Below are positions 9,585-22,778 of a stretch of 64,000 nt of DNA, one piece after another. The notes beneath the pieces are model-generated. The model was not told the origin of the DNA and made no database searches. It was given only the letters and a program-made list of their open reading frames with translations. Each line of letters starts with the position of its first letter. Position 1 is the first letter of the stretch. The position numbers and the translations under genes are program-made. The stretch lies in the NCBI GenBank assembly GCA_023078685.1, contig JALGAS010000003.1, positions 496,001 through 560,000 on the forward strand, written 5' to 3'. The DNA is from Neopestalotiopsis rosae. Lineage: Eukaryota; Ascomycota; Sordariomycetes; Amphisphaeriales; Sporocadaceae.

Positions 9585-11485
9585 ATTGAATTACAAATGT
9601 GTGGTTTGGAATACAGCAGAGAGGGAAAAGTCGTCAATTGGTTGTAAAAGTGACGATCACAAGTCTGAAGTGTTCGTCTGTTGCTCCAAACACCTACTAC
9701 TAGCAGCTCTCTGGCAGGAAAATTTTGGCGTCGATTGTAAACGCCGCCACGCGCGCCCGATAAACGTTATCTCATGGATTTTGGTCCGCGATTGCTCTTA
9801 AAGTCGGCCAATTGGGTCCAAGTGGCTATGGGATCTAGTGGATTTCGCATCTCTGCGCAGGTGCTGTTCTGCGCCAACTAGCTCCTTGAGCAGCTGAGAT
9901 AAGAAGCTCATCCCTTCTAGGAAGTCAGCCTCAGCCCAAACGACAGGGATTCGGAACCGAGCCACAATGCACATGTGGTATCATACACCGTTCGTAGCCC
10001 ATTGAGCACCATATATGTATACATATATATACATACTATATCTCTATATTTCGTGAGCTTACTGATATTATGATCGCACCTGCAAGTGCTTAGGAAAACC
10101 ACATGCACATCAACAAGATCATTCAGCACGTTAGCTTCTTTTCCTTTTTTTTCAACACGTTTCCACGCGTATTATCGGCAATCGATGACGCCCAAGCGAA
10201 CATGCCGCACCCACGCAAAATAAGACAATTTAGCACAATGTAAATTCTTTTGCACGTTTCTTCGAGCCCACAAGCGTTGAGAGACATCTGCAGTCTTCCT
10301 TTTTTTTCTTCCCCTGATTTTGACTTTCACTGTGCAACCTGCAACGTGGACGACCTACGAGTTGAAATCCTAGTCAGTTGCGGCGTGGCATAACAATGTG
10401 AACACCACGTTTCTTCCGGCTGCTGGTCGCATGTCTCACTCTCGTCCATGCGAGACACGAGAATGGCCCTGATGAGACAAACACTGGCTGATTTTGGGTG
10501 CTGCTATTACTTTTCCATATTGACTACAATATCCACATGTGTAATTTATCTCAAGGTTTTGCTTTCACAATGTTCAAGTCGCAAAGTTGTCACGAAACTC
10601 CAAGGTCACGGCTGAGTTTGCAGATTCCATACAGCATAACTGAACATCAATATTATGTCTCGTAGCAGCTGGCCGAGCGTAGCCGGGGTACAAATGCCGT
10701 CCCGGCCCAGCACGCGACGACTCAGTTCCAGCCCATAGCGTGACGACTGTGATGCAGTCATGATAAACCTCCATACATGCCTACCTCTGTGGCCTCGTAC
10801 AACAGCAGAGGGGTCAAAGCCCGGCTATCGCCCACATGCAAATGATCATCATCCGCAGCCAAACCATCGTCGCCCAATAATCATCATCCGCAGTCGAACC
10901 AACATGGCCCACAAACAACCCATGTACTTTTTTTGTTTAACACAAACATTCAAAGCAAAAGCCTTCCCTTTCTCTTTCCCTTTCCCAAGCCCATCGACCC
11001 CTTGGGACGGATGGGGGTATATATATGTTTATCAACACACCAATTTCCTGCGCCTGGGGTAAAAAAAAATAAAAATGGAACAAATGGAAATAGTCCGATG
11101 AATGAAAATGGTCGGGTAGCTGTTCTGCAACAGATCCTCATGATTCCTCGTACCACCCATTAGAAAGATTTCATTCACGATTAAGCCGGCAGAGTAGAAG
11201 GGTGCCTCCATGATCTCGCCGTTCCTGTCGGTGGCTCTCGGTAGTGAGGGAGCTCCAAAAGTGTCGTCGTAATCGGAATTTGTTGTATTGAATGTTCCGC
11301 GCCATTCTGTGATGGCTGCATTGAATCGAATTAAGTAGTTGTGCCGCTCAAAATATCAGCTTTTCGCTGTGGGTATCGAAGAGGGTGCTGGCGAGCGGGA
11401 AGTTTGTAGGTTGGAATGCACAACGGGCTGCATCTCCTAAGCCCCAGAGCCTCTGAAAGAAAACAAGAACGAGAATGTGTGCCCA
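9585..11485. other. Intergenic, about 1.9 kb, no gene seen
   Basis: Upstream of the RRM gene and downstream of the bHLH gene. It contains an alternating TATA-rich segment (about 10010-10050) and several T-runs. The longest frames are around 100 codons and have no coding character. The last few hundred bases before 11486 are probably the 3' UTR of the bHLH gene. Confidence 0.5.
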
Positions 11486-13051
11486 TTAATACTGGGGTGC
11501 TCGATGATAACCGTTGCTCTGAGATTGCGGGGCACCTTCGTATTGAACACCCATCATGGAATCGCCATTTGAAATGGGGCCGCTCAGAGCACGCAGTGGC
11601 GGCAACTCTGGGCGCGCGGCACCTTTACCGTAGGGGTCAGATGTTGGATGTGCTTGAGCAGCATAGCCGCCTTGGTGAGCTGGTGGTCCGTTAGGAGAGC
11701 CCCGGAGCTGAGCATTCTCTGATTGGAGCCGTTGAATCTCTTGGCGAAGGAGGTCATTCTCTGCTGCCGTCGAGTGTTGGTGGCCAGATAGATTTCTGAT
11801 GTGATCTGCCTGCTTCTGATGTTCGGCAATAGCTATAAGAAATTAATTAGACATTGGCTCAAAGCAAGATGGAAGGCCAACTATGCATACCTTTGGTCAA
11901 GATTTCCCACTTCGAGGCCTTTGATCCTCTCTCCTGAGGCATGAGATCTCGCAATTGCTCGAAAAGCTCCTTCATCTCCGTCCGGCGCTTGCGCTCTGCG
12001 AGCTTGTGACTCTTGCGAAGCTCCGGGGTCCTGCTATATGGCTGCGAGCTGGACTGGGGGCTAGACTCCTCGCTGTGCAGATCCGTCAATTGCTTATGCT
12101 GTAGGGAATGGTGGTGAGTGACGGGGAAATCCGTCGAGGCATTCGAAAGACGATAGTCTGGATTCTCATCGAATCGTCGTTGTCCAGGGGGCAACCTAGA
12201 TGCTTCCGTGTACTGGCTGCTGGCAATCGATTCCGTAATACTACTACGTCTCGAATCGTAGTAGTGGTGGCCAGCAGCAGAAGTTCCTCTCTGAATTTCC
12301 TCTTCGGGAAATGCCCAAGCTTGACCTTTAGTGGGCTCAACAGCTCGAGCGACTGCGCCGGTCGTCGGACCAGTGATAACTGGTGCTGTCCGGACAGTCT
12401 TGTGATCCCGATCGTTTTGAGGGATGTTGCGTTCAGCATTGGGCTGATACCCATTGGAGATTCGATTCACTGGCTCGAGGCCGCTGTTGCGGGGATGGCG
12501 ATGAGCAACGGATCCATGTATGGATGTCGTCGAGACATTGTGAGTCGCGTAGGGCGAGTTACCGCCGAGCTTCATGTCCTGGAATCCCTGAGCAAATCTA
12601 CTGTCGACGCTCTCACGTCGAGAATCGAAAAGGCCGTTGGTTCCAGAAGACTCGTACGACAGCGGGCGATCAAAACGACCACTCTCAGGCGTAGTGGGCG
12701 AGACCATGGAGTTGATACTCATGTTGCCGGGTGGAGAGAGTATGGAAGGCTGATTGAACATGCCTGTGGTGCCTGGAGAAGGGGTCTTGTCGCTTGACAC
12801 GCGCAAGCCCGAGTGTGTGTGCCCGGGTCCATAAATATTGATCCCTATTCCCGAGGCGGCTGAGGTATCTAAATACTTTGGTGAGCTAATACTCTGCCGC
12901 GTCAAAGGTGGGCAAACCTACGCTTACTGGAAGCTCCATCTGTGCCCGAGAAGTAGGCAGAGTCGCGGACTGGAACGTCCTCAGTGTGGATGACACCCGC
13001 CATACCATTGGGCAGCTTGTGAGAAATTGGACGATTGTTCTCGGTAGTCAT
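11486..13051 (-). CDS. bHLH transcription factor
   Basis: Exons 13051-12928, 12868-11891 and 11832-11486 on the minus strand give 482 residues. Introns of 59 and 58 bp have GTAAGC and GTATGC donors. The basic region and first helix lie at about 325-350 (SHKLAERKRRTEMKELFEQL), followed by the loop and second helix (SKASKWEILTKAIAEHQ) that run across the second intron. The basic region has His, Glu and Arg at the class B positions, which predicts binding to CACGTG-type E-boxes. A leucine-rich heptad stretch (ENDLLRQEIQRLQSENAQLR) follows and suggests a bHLH-zipper dimeriser. The N-terminal 300 residues are Ser/Pro/Gly rich and look like a disordered activation or regulatory region. It resembles uncharacterised ascomycete bHLH proteins; the target genes are unknown. 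An ATG at 13120 in the same frame would add 23 residues, but 13051 has the better context. Confidence 0.9.
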
Positions 13052-16000
13052 GTTGTTAACGGCGACGAGAACGAGTCCACAAGAATACTGAAGTCGAAGT
13101 TGTCGAGATTTTTTTCCCACCCAAGCCTTGGAAGGTGCGCTCAGTGCTAGGAGTGCGCGCGGAGGCTTGAAAAAGGTTGAGGACTCGGGTCGACAGAAAA
13201 AACAGAGCCGACAGATAAATAGATATTATTTGGCTCGTCCGCGAGCTTGGCCAGAACCACTTCCCGCTCCCGCGTCCGGGTTGCTGGCAACCAGGCGCAA
13301 CGCAATGTTCACCGAGGGCCTAGTGATCCCCAATGGCGGGACTGAGAATTGGATCGTGCGTCGACCTGGTGATATTGTAGACCTTGTCGTTTCGTAATTA
13401 TAGACAAGACAGCGCGACGATGGGTTTGAGAAAGGGAAACGAGAGATGGGCGAAGAATACTCGAGTTAATTTTTCTCAACGAACATGTTGGGCGTGGAGT
13501 TGACGATGGCAAAGTAGTAAGTAGAATGCGCAGAAGGATTGATGTGAGAACATGGAGGAAGAGTTAAAAGCGGTTTAAGGTGGATGCTATGGGAACCCAC
13601 ACAGAAGTCCCCAGCGACTTGTCCACTCCCAGTGGAACGTGAGAGATGCTAGTAGGGATCACTGATGCCCGGCTGGTCAGGGGAGGGGGGTGGGGTGTGT
13701 GCGTGGGAAGAAGAGGAAAAAGAGTGAGCAACCAGGGCGGGACGTGCGCGACCATGAGCATAGTAGTGGATTCGGAGGTACTTTGCTACCTTCAGTACCT
13801 GGCACAACCTAAAGTGCAGCGTTCCCTCTGCGTATTTGGGGATTGATGGAGATCGATCCCGACGCGAGGCACGACGACGGACACCTAATCATGCTACGTT
13901 CAGGGAAGACCACTGAACCGAACAAGAATGTGTGTACGTGTATATAGCAATCTATCTACGCAAGAACAAGAGATCGATCCAAGCGACTGGAAGCCGTGCA
14001 AGCGAAAGATGGGATAAGGTGCTGGAAGGGCAGGTGTCAAAGTCTAGGGGACGGACGTTGAACGATTCAAAGTTCAGAAGGATGAATGTATGTATGCATG
14101 TACTTCGTACCTACTTTGCCGGCACATGGGTTGATGAATCCAACGCGTTGATGGGATGAAAAGGTCTCGAGACAGCAGGATTGCAATCGCCTCGGGGCTA
14201 CCGCCGCCACACACGTTGGTGCGTGTATACCAAGCCGGGTTATATGATCAATTGTGTGAATCTGACTTGCTCAATACGGGCAGCCATACGTTAGGAAGGG
14301 TACATGCTGCAAATGCCCGTCCTCATACTGTACGTCTGATCTCAGGGAGTCTGAGGATCGATGCCGAATCAATTGACAGTCGCGCAGGCTCTAGATAGAT
14401 CATATCTGCACCTCTTGGTATTGTCAGCTGAGTCCCTCCCTACCAGCTTACCTGGGTGTTATTGGTTAATGTTGAATGGGTGATTTGTGGGAGGTTGCGG
14501 CTTCGATATATTCGCCGCCCGCGTCACGCAGCGCAACAGGAGGAGCATCCATCTTTCCAACTAGTGATATCGATGATTATTATTTCCTCAGTCAGCCAAA
14601 TCGAAAGGAGAACACTACTCCCTGCACAGGCCCTTCTTATTCTGGTGCTAACCACTACTGCCACCCAGTTCCCAGGCATTGGAGTCGGCCATTTTTTCGT
14701 TTCTGTCTCGCATGGCAGGCCCTGAGGAGGGAGAGGGCTTGAAGGGGTGAGACAACCTAAGCTAGGCAGTTTGCACATTGCCTACATACTAGAAGCTGCT
14801 TAGATGGGGATGGTGGCCCGAAAAGCTACCTAAGGGCTGGGCAGGGTAGCGAGGGTAGGTACATAGGCATGTACGTCCGAGACTGGCGACTGGGTGGTTT
14901 TCTCCAGTGTACTGTACTGTAGTAGAAAGAGCGAGGCGCATATGGATGGCACCATTGCCGTATGTATGTAAGCCTACAAGGTAGGGGGTAAAGGTAATCT
15001 ACTACAGCATGTATCTTCCTCGTGGCAGTGAGCAGGTAGCCGCTACCTATCATTGGTGTCCATTCGCACCTTCCAGGCCCCTCGCCGATCCTGCGCCGCG
15101 ACTGGACCAGTGCTCGTCGACTCGGTGGGCCACCAACTCGACCGAGAACCTACTACTGTGTAGCAACCCAGAACCTTCACACGTTCGTCCCCGGTCTCCC
15201 CTCAAGCTCCCCGTGGCTTTTTTCCCCACCCCCTCGAACAACAGCGCGTGGCCAAGTACCCGATACCTTGGCTTTCATCTGCACGCTAGGTCCCAATCCA
15301 TTGCTCGGTGCTGAATTGGCAGCTAACTGATTCTGAGACTCGCCCATCCCACCCATCGGATGGCTACCTTCTGTTGACCACCTGCAAGTGCCACTCTTGA
15401 ACCAGAAGAACTCTACAGAAAAAGACAAGGTTGAGAGCAAACACGATCCCTAAGCAGATAGACCAGTACTCGACAAATGTTGGCAAGCAGGCACTTTACC
15501 ACATCGAATTTCTACTTGCTTCTTCTTGCTCTAGTAACAAGAAATTTTCTTTTCCCTGTTTGACCAATTCTCACTTACAGGTACGTTACATACATCGGCT
15601 TTGACCTTGGGGAAATCAGACAAGAGGTATGTATTGTGCTTGAAGTCCTCTAGCATGACGGCCCACACTTGGTTTTTGCCCAGCCGCTGCTGATCGTGTT
15701 CGACGACACTGACCATCAACAGTCTTCTGCCTACTTCCTGCTGTGATCCAGGAGGCTAGTAGCAAACAAGTCTCTTGAATAAACGCCAACTGCCTTCATA
15801 AAGCCATAGATGGATTGTCAATGAAGACAGCGGTAGTAATCGATTTCTTCCCCCCTGCTTGACATGATAAAGGGAGGAGAAGGAAGAAGAGGATGAAGCA
15901 GAAGACACAGGAACCCCCAGATTGTTGCTTTTCCCGGATATCGGTAGCACACGTAGGAAGCATTACAACAGGCTCGATTACACAGATACACTTCATGACC

Positions 16001-16940
16001 AATTGATCATGTTCGATCTATGCTGTTCGCCTTGCCCTATCCGGCCCGCTCGAACCAGCTGTTCATCGTGTCCTAACTGTGCATTGATAGCTGGGCGAAT
16101 CGTACCAATACGGATGTTCAAGAGTCCTCCAAAAGTATGCACTGACTCCTCGTACGATGTACCGCGGATAGTGCCAAGAATGGCCGGCGAATTATACTCA
16201 TTTTTCATATTCTCCCGTGAAGAATTTCAGAACAAACGAGTTTACTGCATGCGTGTATGCACATGTGGTGAATTTATCATGGATGATCCAACTACCTGCA
16301 CACATACATTGAACCGCCATGATCAGGAAAGGGCTTGCGGATGAAGATATGCCCATCACTCTGTTTGATCACTTTCGACTGAAGATGCTCGAAGTTATAC
16401 GGCGCACAACTATAGTAGACACTAGCTACCGAACACCGAACCTAGCTGCAGTCAGACGGAGTTGCGATTGACTCTCATACTTCCCCCCTTCCTTTTCAGG
16501 GTCATGAAGAAGCGAAACCCAAAATTTGACCGTTGGTATGGCTCAGCATGGTGGTAAGACAGCAGCACCCAACGTGCACAGCAGACAGGTGGGGGGTACT
16601 ATACATTATTGCCTGGGCGAGCTGGCGAGTCGCCTCCCCAGGAATGCATTAGGACGCGATCAACGTTGGCTGCTTGTCGATCATACAGAGAAAAAAGTGA
16701 TGCGAACCAGTACCGCCATCTAGAACGCATGTTTGGAGTAGCATCCAAATGCCCATGCCACAGCCATATGACTTCGGCCGAGAAGTTTTGTGGGAAATGG
16801 CAGAGAACAAGCCGTTGACATTACTTTTTCTGTTTCTGCTTGATTTTGGCTCTCGACACTCGTAGACGCTGTGCGAGCTCGGTACGCAGTGGACATGCTG
16901 CTGCACTACCTGCATTTATTACTAAGTAGGTAGTAGAAAA

Positions 16941-16963
16941 CCCCCCCCCCCCCCCCCCCCCCC
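16941..16963 (+). repeat. 23-bp poly(C) tract
   Basis: Twenty-three consecutive C residues preceded by four A. Such tracts are rare and polymerase-slippage prone, so the length in the assembly may be unreliable. Confidence 0.9.
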
Positions 16964-17782
16964 AACCTGGCGGATCTGACCTCAGGCGTGCTGCTCTTTA
17001 GGAAGACACCCATGGACCCCGGCTGAAAGTCTGTAGTGTACATGTACCGCAACTAAAAGACAACGATCTACCCGGCGCCACGTGAGGTGACTCTCTGAAT
17101 GTACCCGAGTACGTACTCTGCCGGCTGTTCTCGTTCCAGTCCCTTCCCTTCCCACCTCTTCACTCTATGCACCCTCTTTTACACTTCCCTCGTGCTTTGA
17201 CTGGCTTCCCTATCCTTTCTTTTTGCCTACCTCAACTCCAGGCACCACACTGCATTGACGCCCCCTCCTCCTTGGCCCATCCAGCCCGTTTGCTGCAAGC
17301 CATCCAGCCATGTGTCTTTGGTGTCCTGGACTGGGGGTCGACTAACCCAAATGAACCCCTTCAAATCCTTCTGGTGATGAGACAGACATGTGCACACAGA
17401 TCGCCTGCCTATGATCAGCTCCAGAACCCCGCGCTATGCTGTCTTTGCTGTCTATCGTCCTGTTTCCTCAGTCATGAAGCTCAAATAGGGCGGCTTCCAA
17501 CTTGAAGCCATTACCCAAACGGAAAGTCTTTCCTTCGCAATGGGGCAGATTACGCACACTTGGGCATCTTCGAAAGGAATGTTATACAATTCATACCGTA
17601 AGCTCTCCCCCACGACTTTGCCTCGATCATAACCCAATCGCTGGCATTCGAAAAGAGCCGGAGGTAATGCTTACCGGCTATATTCCAATGACCATGCTTG
17701 CCATCAAATCAACCCTGCGAGAAGCAGCTGTGCCACATTCTGCCCGCTTGCTATCGAGCCTTTCCCTGCGTCGCTGGCGCAA

Positions 17783-17785
<3 letters not shown>

Positions 17786-17819
<34 letters not shown>
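17786..17819 (+). repeat. 34-bp poly(T) tract
   Basis: Thirty-four consecutive T residues. On the minus strand this is poly(A), which could be the tail of a retroposed sequence, although no element body or target-site duplication is recognisable. Confidence 0.9.
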
Positions 17820-20800
17820 CCGGGCCCTCTCTCTTCTGGTCCTTCGGATGCCTCTTATACACGCGCCCAGAAGCGTTCCTTTGGCTTCTGGTCGTGTTTC
17901 TAGGGAGCACTTGATACTACAAAGCTTTTTCGGTTTTTTCCCGGCACTGGAACACTCTGTGTCAGCCCAGGCGGGCAGTCAAAAGGGCAGAGACAGGCGA
18001 TCAGATTTTTGTGCTGTTCAGCTCCGAACCAACCAAAGACAAGGCCTGTCCTGCCCCCACAAAATCTGCCTGGTTGAACGTGGCACCCATCTTGGAACAC
18101 ATGGATGGCATTTCACCGATTAGCACGACGAATAGTCTTCAGTTCCTCCTAAAAGGGCAAGCAAGCGGCGCCATGCCCACACACTACTGTGCATCATCAG
18201 ATTCCCGGGCCTTGTACAAGATAGTCCCAGACAGCCGCCAGCGATGCTGTGAGGCAGCGGCACTCTGTCTGGGCACCCTCACTAACCGTACCTTTGATCA
18301 AGCACTCACGGCGTTCCAAGTTACTTGATTGAGCGGGCTTCCTAATACACATGCAACTGGATTGAGCTGCCGCGTCCTTCTAAAAGCAGAATTGCAGCTA
18401 CTTCTTAGTTCCCCGCGCTTCCACGGCTTGCAGCCGGTGTGTGCTGCGAGTGAGATTTGTCCCACTGGCTATGTAGTAGCTACTGCGTAAGGCTCGTGCA
18501 GTGCTGCACACCCGACCAGGATCCAAGGTAACAATGAAGTACTCGAAATTCAGCTCAAGCCGAGAGCACCTGTCATTGTCCGTCCACGTTGTTGCTTTTT
18601 CAGCCAAGATCTAATCTACACAGTACCGTAACTCTTGGCTGGCAGAGAGATGGGCAGATTTCGGTTGCCACGACATTTGACCGCAATGATATGGTTACGT
18701 ATTTCTACCCGAGATTTGTAGTGTCGCTGCGGAATCACATACAATACGCTCTACAGCGTATGCAGGGTCATGGACAGCATAGAGTACAACAGATACTTTC
18801 ATCGTACCCTATCAGATCGACAAACCGGCACTTGCAGAAGCTGTCTGTGATTATTCATACTTACCTAGGTAATGACCGACGATGCAAATGACAAGGCCCC
18901 CCCTCAAGATAACCTTGAGCATGCCTTACCATCTGCTCGGGGATGTGTTTCGTCACAGTAGCCAGACATATCGCCACACCGTCTTGACGGGCATTGCAAG
19001 ATGCCTGTCCTGGAGTTCCTGCAATTGGCCGATGGATGCTGTGATACCCGACACGGCCAATGAAAATAATGGAACTCGATCTTTGGGACTAGGTGTAGTC
19101 GTTGGCGGCTTCACCTCACGGGTCAATTACTGAAAAAGTCTATCGCTGGATGGAAAAATCAAGTCAGTATACTCCGTACGAGTATATCAATTGCCATAAG
19201 GCGACAGTGACAATAGTTTGAATACCTCAAGCAGACGTCATCATTTTGTAGGGTTTGAGATCCTATATGTATGGCAATCGGAGTGGACGGTGAATCCGTC
19301 CCAACGGTCTGCTAAATATGACAGTTAGTAGACGGCTCTGGATCCTACAAAGGATGCATCCTCACCTCCATCTGCGCCAAGCCGCCCAGATCGTAGCATG
19401 AAGTCCGTAAGTGCAACCGGGTATCGCGACTTGCCAATTCCGCCGGCCCCCATTTTGCGGCGCAGACCGCGTGTAGGTGCGTACGTACTGGGTTGGCGCG
19501 AAGACCACGTTCTGAATCCCAAGTTGCGGAACCTTTGGGGTTGTCTGACATTGCGCAGTGGACGCTGCTGTGCCTTGGTATGCCGTGATTATACCTCCCC
19601 AGAAAAGCGCACATACGAGCTTTGCATTACAGACGTGGTTGGTAGACACACCACGCAACGGGACTCAATATATGCACCTTGATGGGTATGCAGAGCATAT
19701 AAACAATGCATGAAGAAGATATGTCTCTCTTGGGAGGTACATACAAGACAAGCAGACTGCTGACATGACTGCCAGCAGGGCGCATTCGAGTCGGAGAGCG
19801 GTTCGCCGTTGATGTGAAGTGCGACGTCTGCGGGTCAAGCAGTTAGCTACCGCTAGCGCTCCCGGAGCAAGTTGGACCCCTGCTTAGAAGAGTCGCCCAA
19901 TTCTCTGGCCCATTGGAGGACAAATCCGAGAGGGAAGAGAAACCATCAGGGCTCGTGTCAATCATTGCCCAGATTGCGGATTCGCCCCGACTGTTGGCTC
20001 GGACAGGGAGCAAAAATGTGCTGTTCCCGGGTCGACACTTTTGAATACTCCAGGCGACCCAGGACTTACCACCGGCGCTACACAAGGGTTCGAGGACCAT
20101 CCACGGACCTGGTATCCATGGCACCGATTCAGGGCTGCAGCAGCCAGCAGCAGCCAGGAGCCCAGCAGCCAGCCATGCCAGCATGGTTTTTGCTGGCGCG
20201 GGGACCACTCGGTGAAATCTTAACGGAAGGTTTTCGGCAACGATTTTGGTAAGGTGCCAGGAAAGAAAAGAAGGCTACTACTGTAGTACAGTCTTCACGT
20301 CCCGAGGTTGAGGTCTCTAGGAGCCTCGCTTCGGAATAATTATCTACTTTTTACACATGGCACATGGAGCATCATCATCAGTGTCTGTTACCGGTTGGGG
20401 TTTTGTTCGTAGATTGCCATTTGGTGACCATGGCGATGGGGCGCACTGCCAATTGCTTCGCAGTATGCACTGCTTGCTTACTTTATGAACGCAAACCGCA
20501 CTTACTGTAGTGTACGTCCTGCTTGTCAGCAAAGCATCCACCACGAATACAACCAGCCTGCATCACCATCGCTGCTATCGTCATCATAGCCACCATTGTC
20601 AATGTCCATTGTCGTAGCAGCACATCGATACTGAGAAAGACTGCTGTGTCCAATCGAGATATTGGCGCTATGCATGATATTTTCCCATGATCTGATGGGA
20701 GATCAACTTGCTAGAGGTACGCTCGTCCTCGCAACACAAATTCAGTGGGCGGGGTGTGGTGCTACTCTGGGCTCGGTAGGTACAGTGCCCAGGAACAAAA

Positions 20801-22762
20801 ACGCATGCTACAGAAGGTACACTGCAGCACAGCGAACAGTGAGCACACACCCCCCATTCGGTTCGCTTCCGCCAAGATATGCGTCTGTGCTCGGCCGCGG
20901 GATCACATCCGGGTCGAGAATCCCATGGAGAAGGCCCAGAGGTCCTTCCCTCTGCTGTCAGGCTAGACGCGAGAAGCCCACCAGTTCCCCCCCTGTCTCT
21001 GGGTCCCCTGGCTCTGCCCATCGTCTGTCTACCCACTGAACAGCAAAGAAAACCCACCCGGCGCAGTGGTAGATCGAAGCTTGGTCACTACGTACTGTCT
21101 ATCGAGTTCTTGGGTTGCTCGTTTTCAAAAATGACAAGCTTTTGTTCGCTGGCTATTGCTACTACTCTTGTCTATCTGTCTGTATTGTCTTGTCTTGTCT
21201 GGACCCCGAAAAGAAAGCAAAGCTTCTTGCATGGGCTGAACCCTATATATCCACCACGGTGGAAAGTCTGACTTGGATTGGCTGTAGCCGGCCTCGCCTG
21301 CGGCTAGGTAAGCAGCTGCTGCAGCAGCGGGAAGTTGCAGAGGGCAAAGGCCTGAGAAGCAGACCATCTTGACCATCTGGCGATCTTCTTCACAGCCATC
21401 AATCGCCTTTTTGAAAACTTTACTTTGTCTGGACAGAATAAAACAAGGAAAAGACTTTCTCGAAAGGTCCAATGACAGCTTACCTTGGCGCGGTTATGCG
21501 GCATTCGAGGGGCATTTTGGCATTCTGGCCCATTCTGGAGTTGGGAACCCTCGAGGCTGCATCAGTAGAGGCGCCTCATAGCATCATCGAGCTTTTATGG
21601 ATTTCACCAATGTCCACCATGCTGTGTGGATGGAATTGAAGCATCGTACTGATTACGCCGGAAGAAGACGCAATGAACGAGCGGTCGTATCTGGGTGTTA
21701 TCGAATTACAATAACCAACGGCAACAACAACGAATTACTACATCTGTTTACTTTGGCTCGACCAAAGCCAGGCCGTTACTTGTATGTCTCACATGGCGTG
21801 AGGCTCGCGGCAGAATATCTCTGAGACATGGCTTCTGTGCGTTGTCGTACCTTTGAATCGTCGATCAGCCCAAGCCCAATACCAGCGCCCATTCCCATTC
21901 CCATTTATCAACATGCCTTTTGTAATTGCTGAATTGCATTAACCAGCCATGCAAACATGCCCCCCCTCCTGCCTCCCATCTGTGCCCCCAAGACCCTGAT
22001 GTTGAACTCTAACCTCTGCATAGGGTCATAATGACGAAAAGCGCAGAAGCACACGCCGATTTGGACGGATTCCTGCCTAGCAGACTCTCTGCCCTGTCCA
22101 CCTTTCCTACTCATAGGCATTCGTATGTGTGCTGGCCAAGTACGAAGTACCGGCTACAGGTGCATCACAATCAGATACCAGTATATGTCAACATTCCTTT
22201 TAGGCAAGCCACACTCTATATGCAACACGTGCCAACAAGCTCCAGCCAACTCGGCCTCGAAGTTCGCCAACCACGAAACCACCCACGCAATTGAGGTCAA
22301 TATGTAAACTTTTGCTCAATTGTGTGCGTGCATTGAGCATCCCATATTCGTCCGCGAGCCTGTCCAGCCCCTCTGACTCATGAATGTCATGGATTCAACA
22401 GTTCATGATTCGTCACAAGCGATTCCACCTCATCTGGCAAGGTTCTCACTTACTTGGTCTGCTCTGTCTCAGCAGCTGCCTCGGTCGTTCCCACTGGGAC
22501 AAAAAGCAGTCACTCAGTGGCTTGTTACTGCTGCTTCGTGTACGAAGTATTGATGTTGTTTGCTCAGTAGCCGTCCGATCCACGGGATTGTGGCACATTG
22601 CAGGTGTCACTCTGTTGTGGCATTTTCTCGGCACCGGTCGTCCAAGTTCTGTCCCGCATCGTACACGATTTTCAGTATACGGCATAGATCCGGAGTGATC
22701 TCGAGACGGCATGGAAAGTCGCACCAGGTCAAGTACTCTACATTTGTGGGGAGCATGTCGTC

Positions 22763-22778
22763 TTTTTTTTTTTTTTTT
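22763..22778 (+). repeat. 16-bp poly(T) tract
   Basis: Sixteen T residues followed by CCCC and a pyrimidine-rich stretch to about 22820. Part of a CT-rich block in the gene-free interval. Confidence 0.85.

Noticed and set aside
19843..20208. 121-codon minus frame with signal-peptide-like start and Cys residues, a possible small secreted protein
   Set aside because: The hydrophobic start comes from a cagcag-type repeat region, and there is no supporting leader, splice or homology cue.
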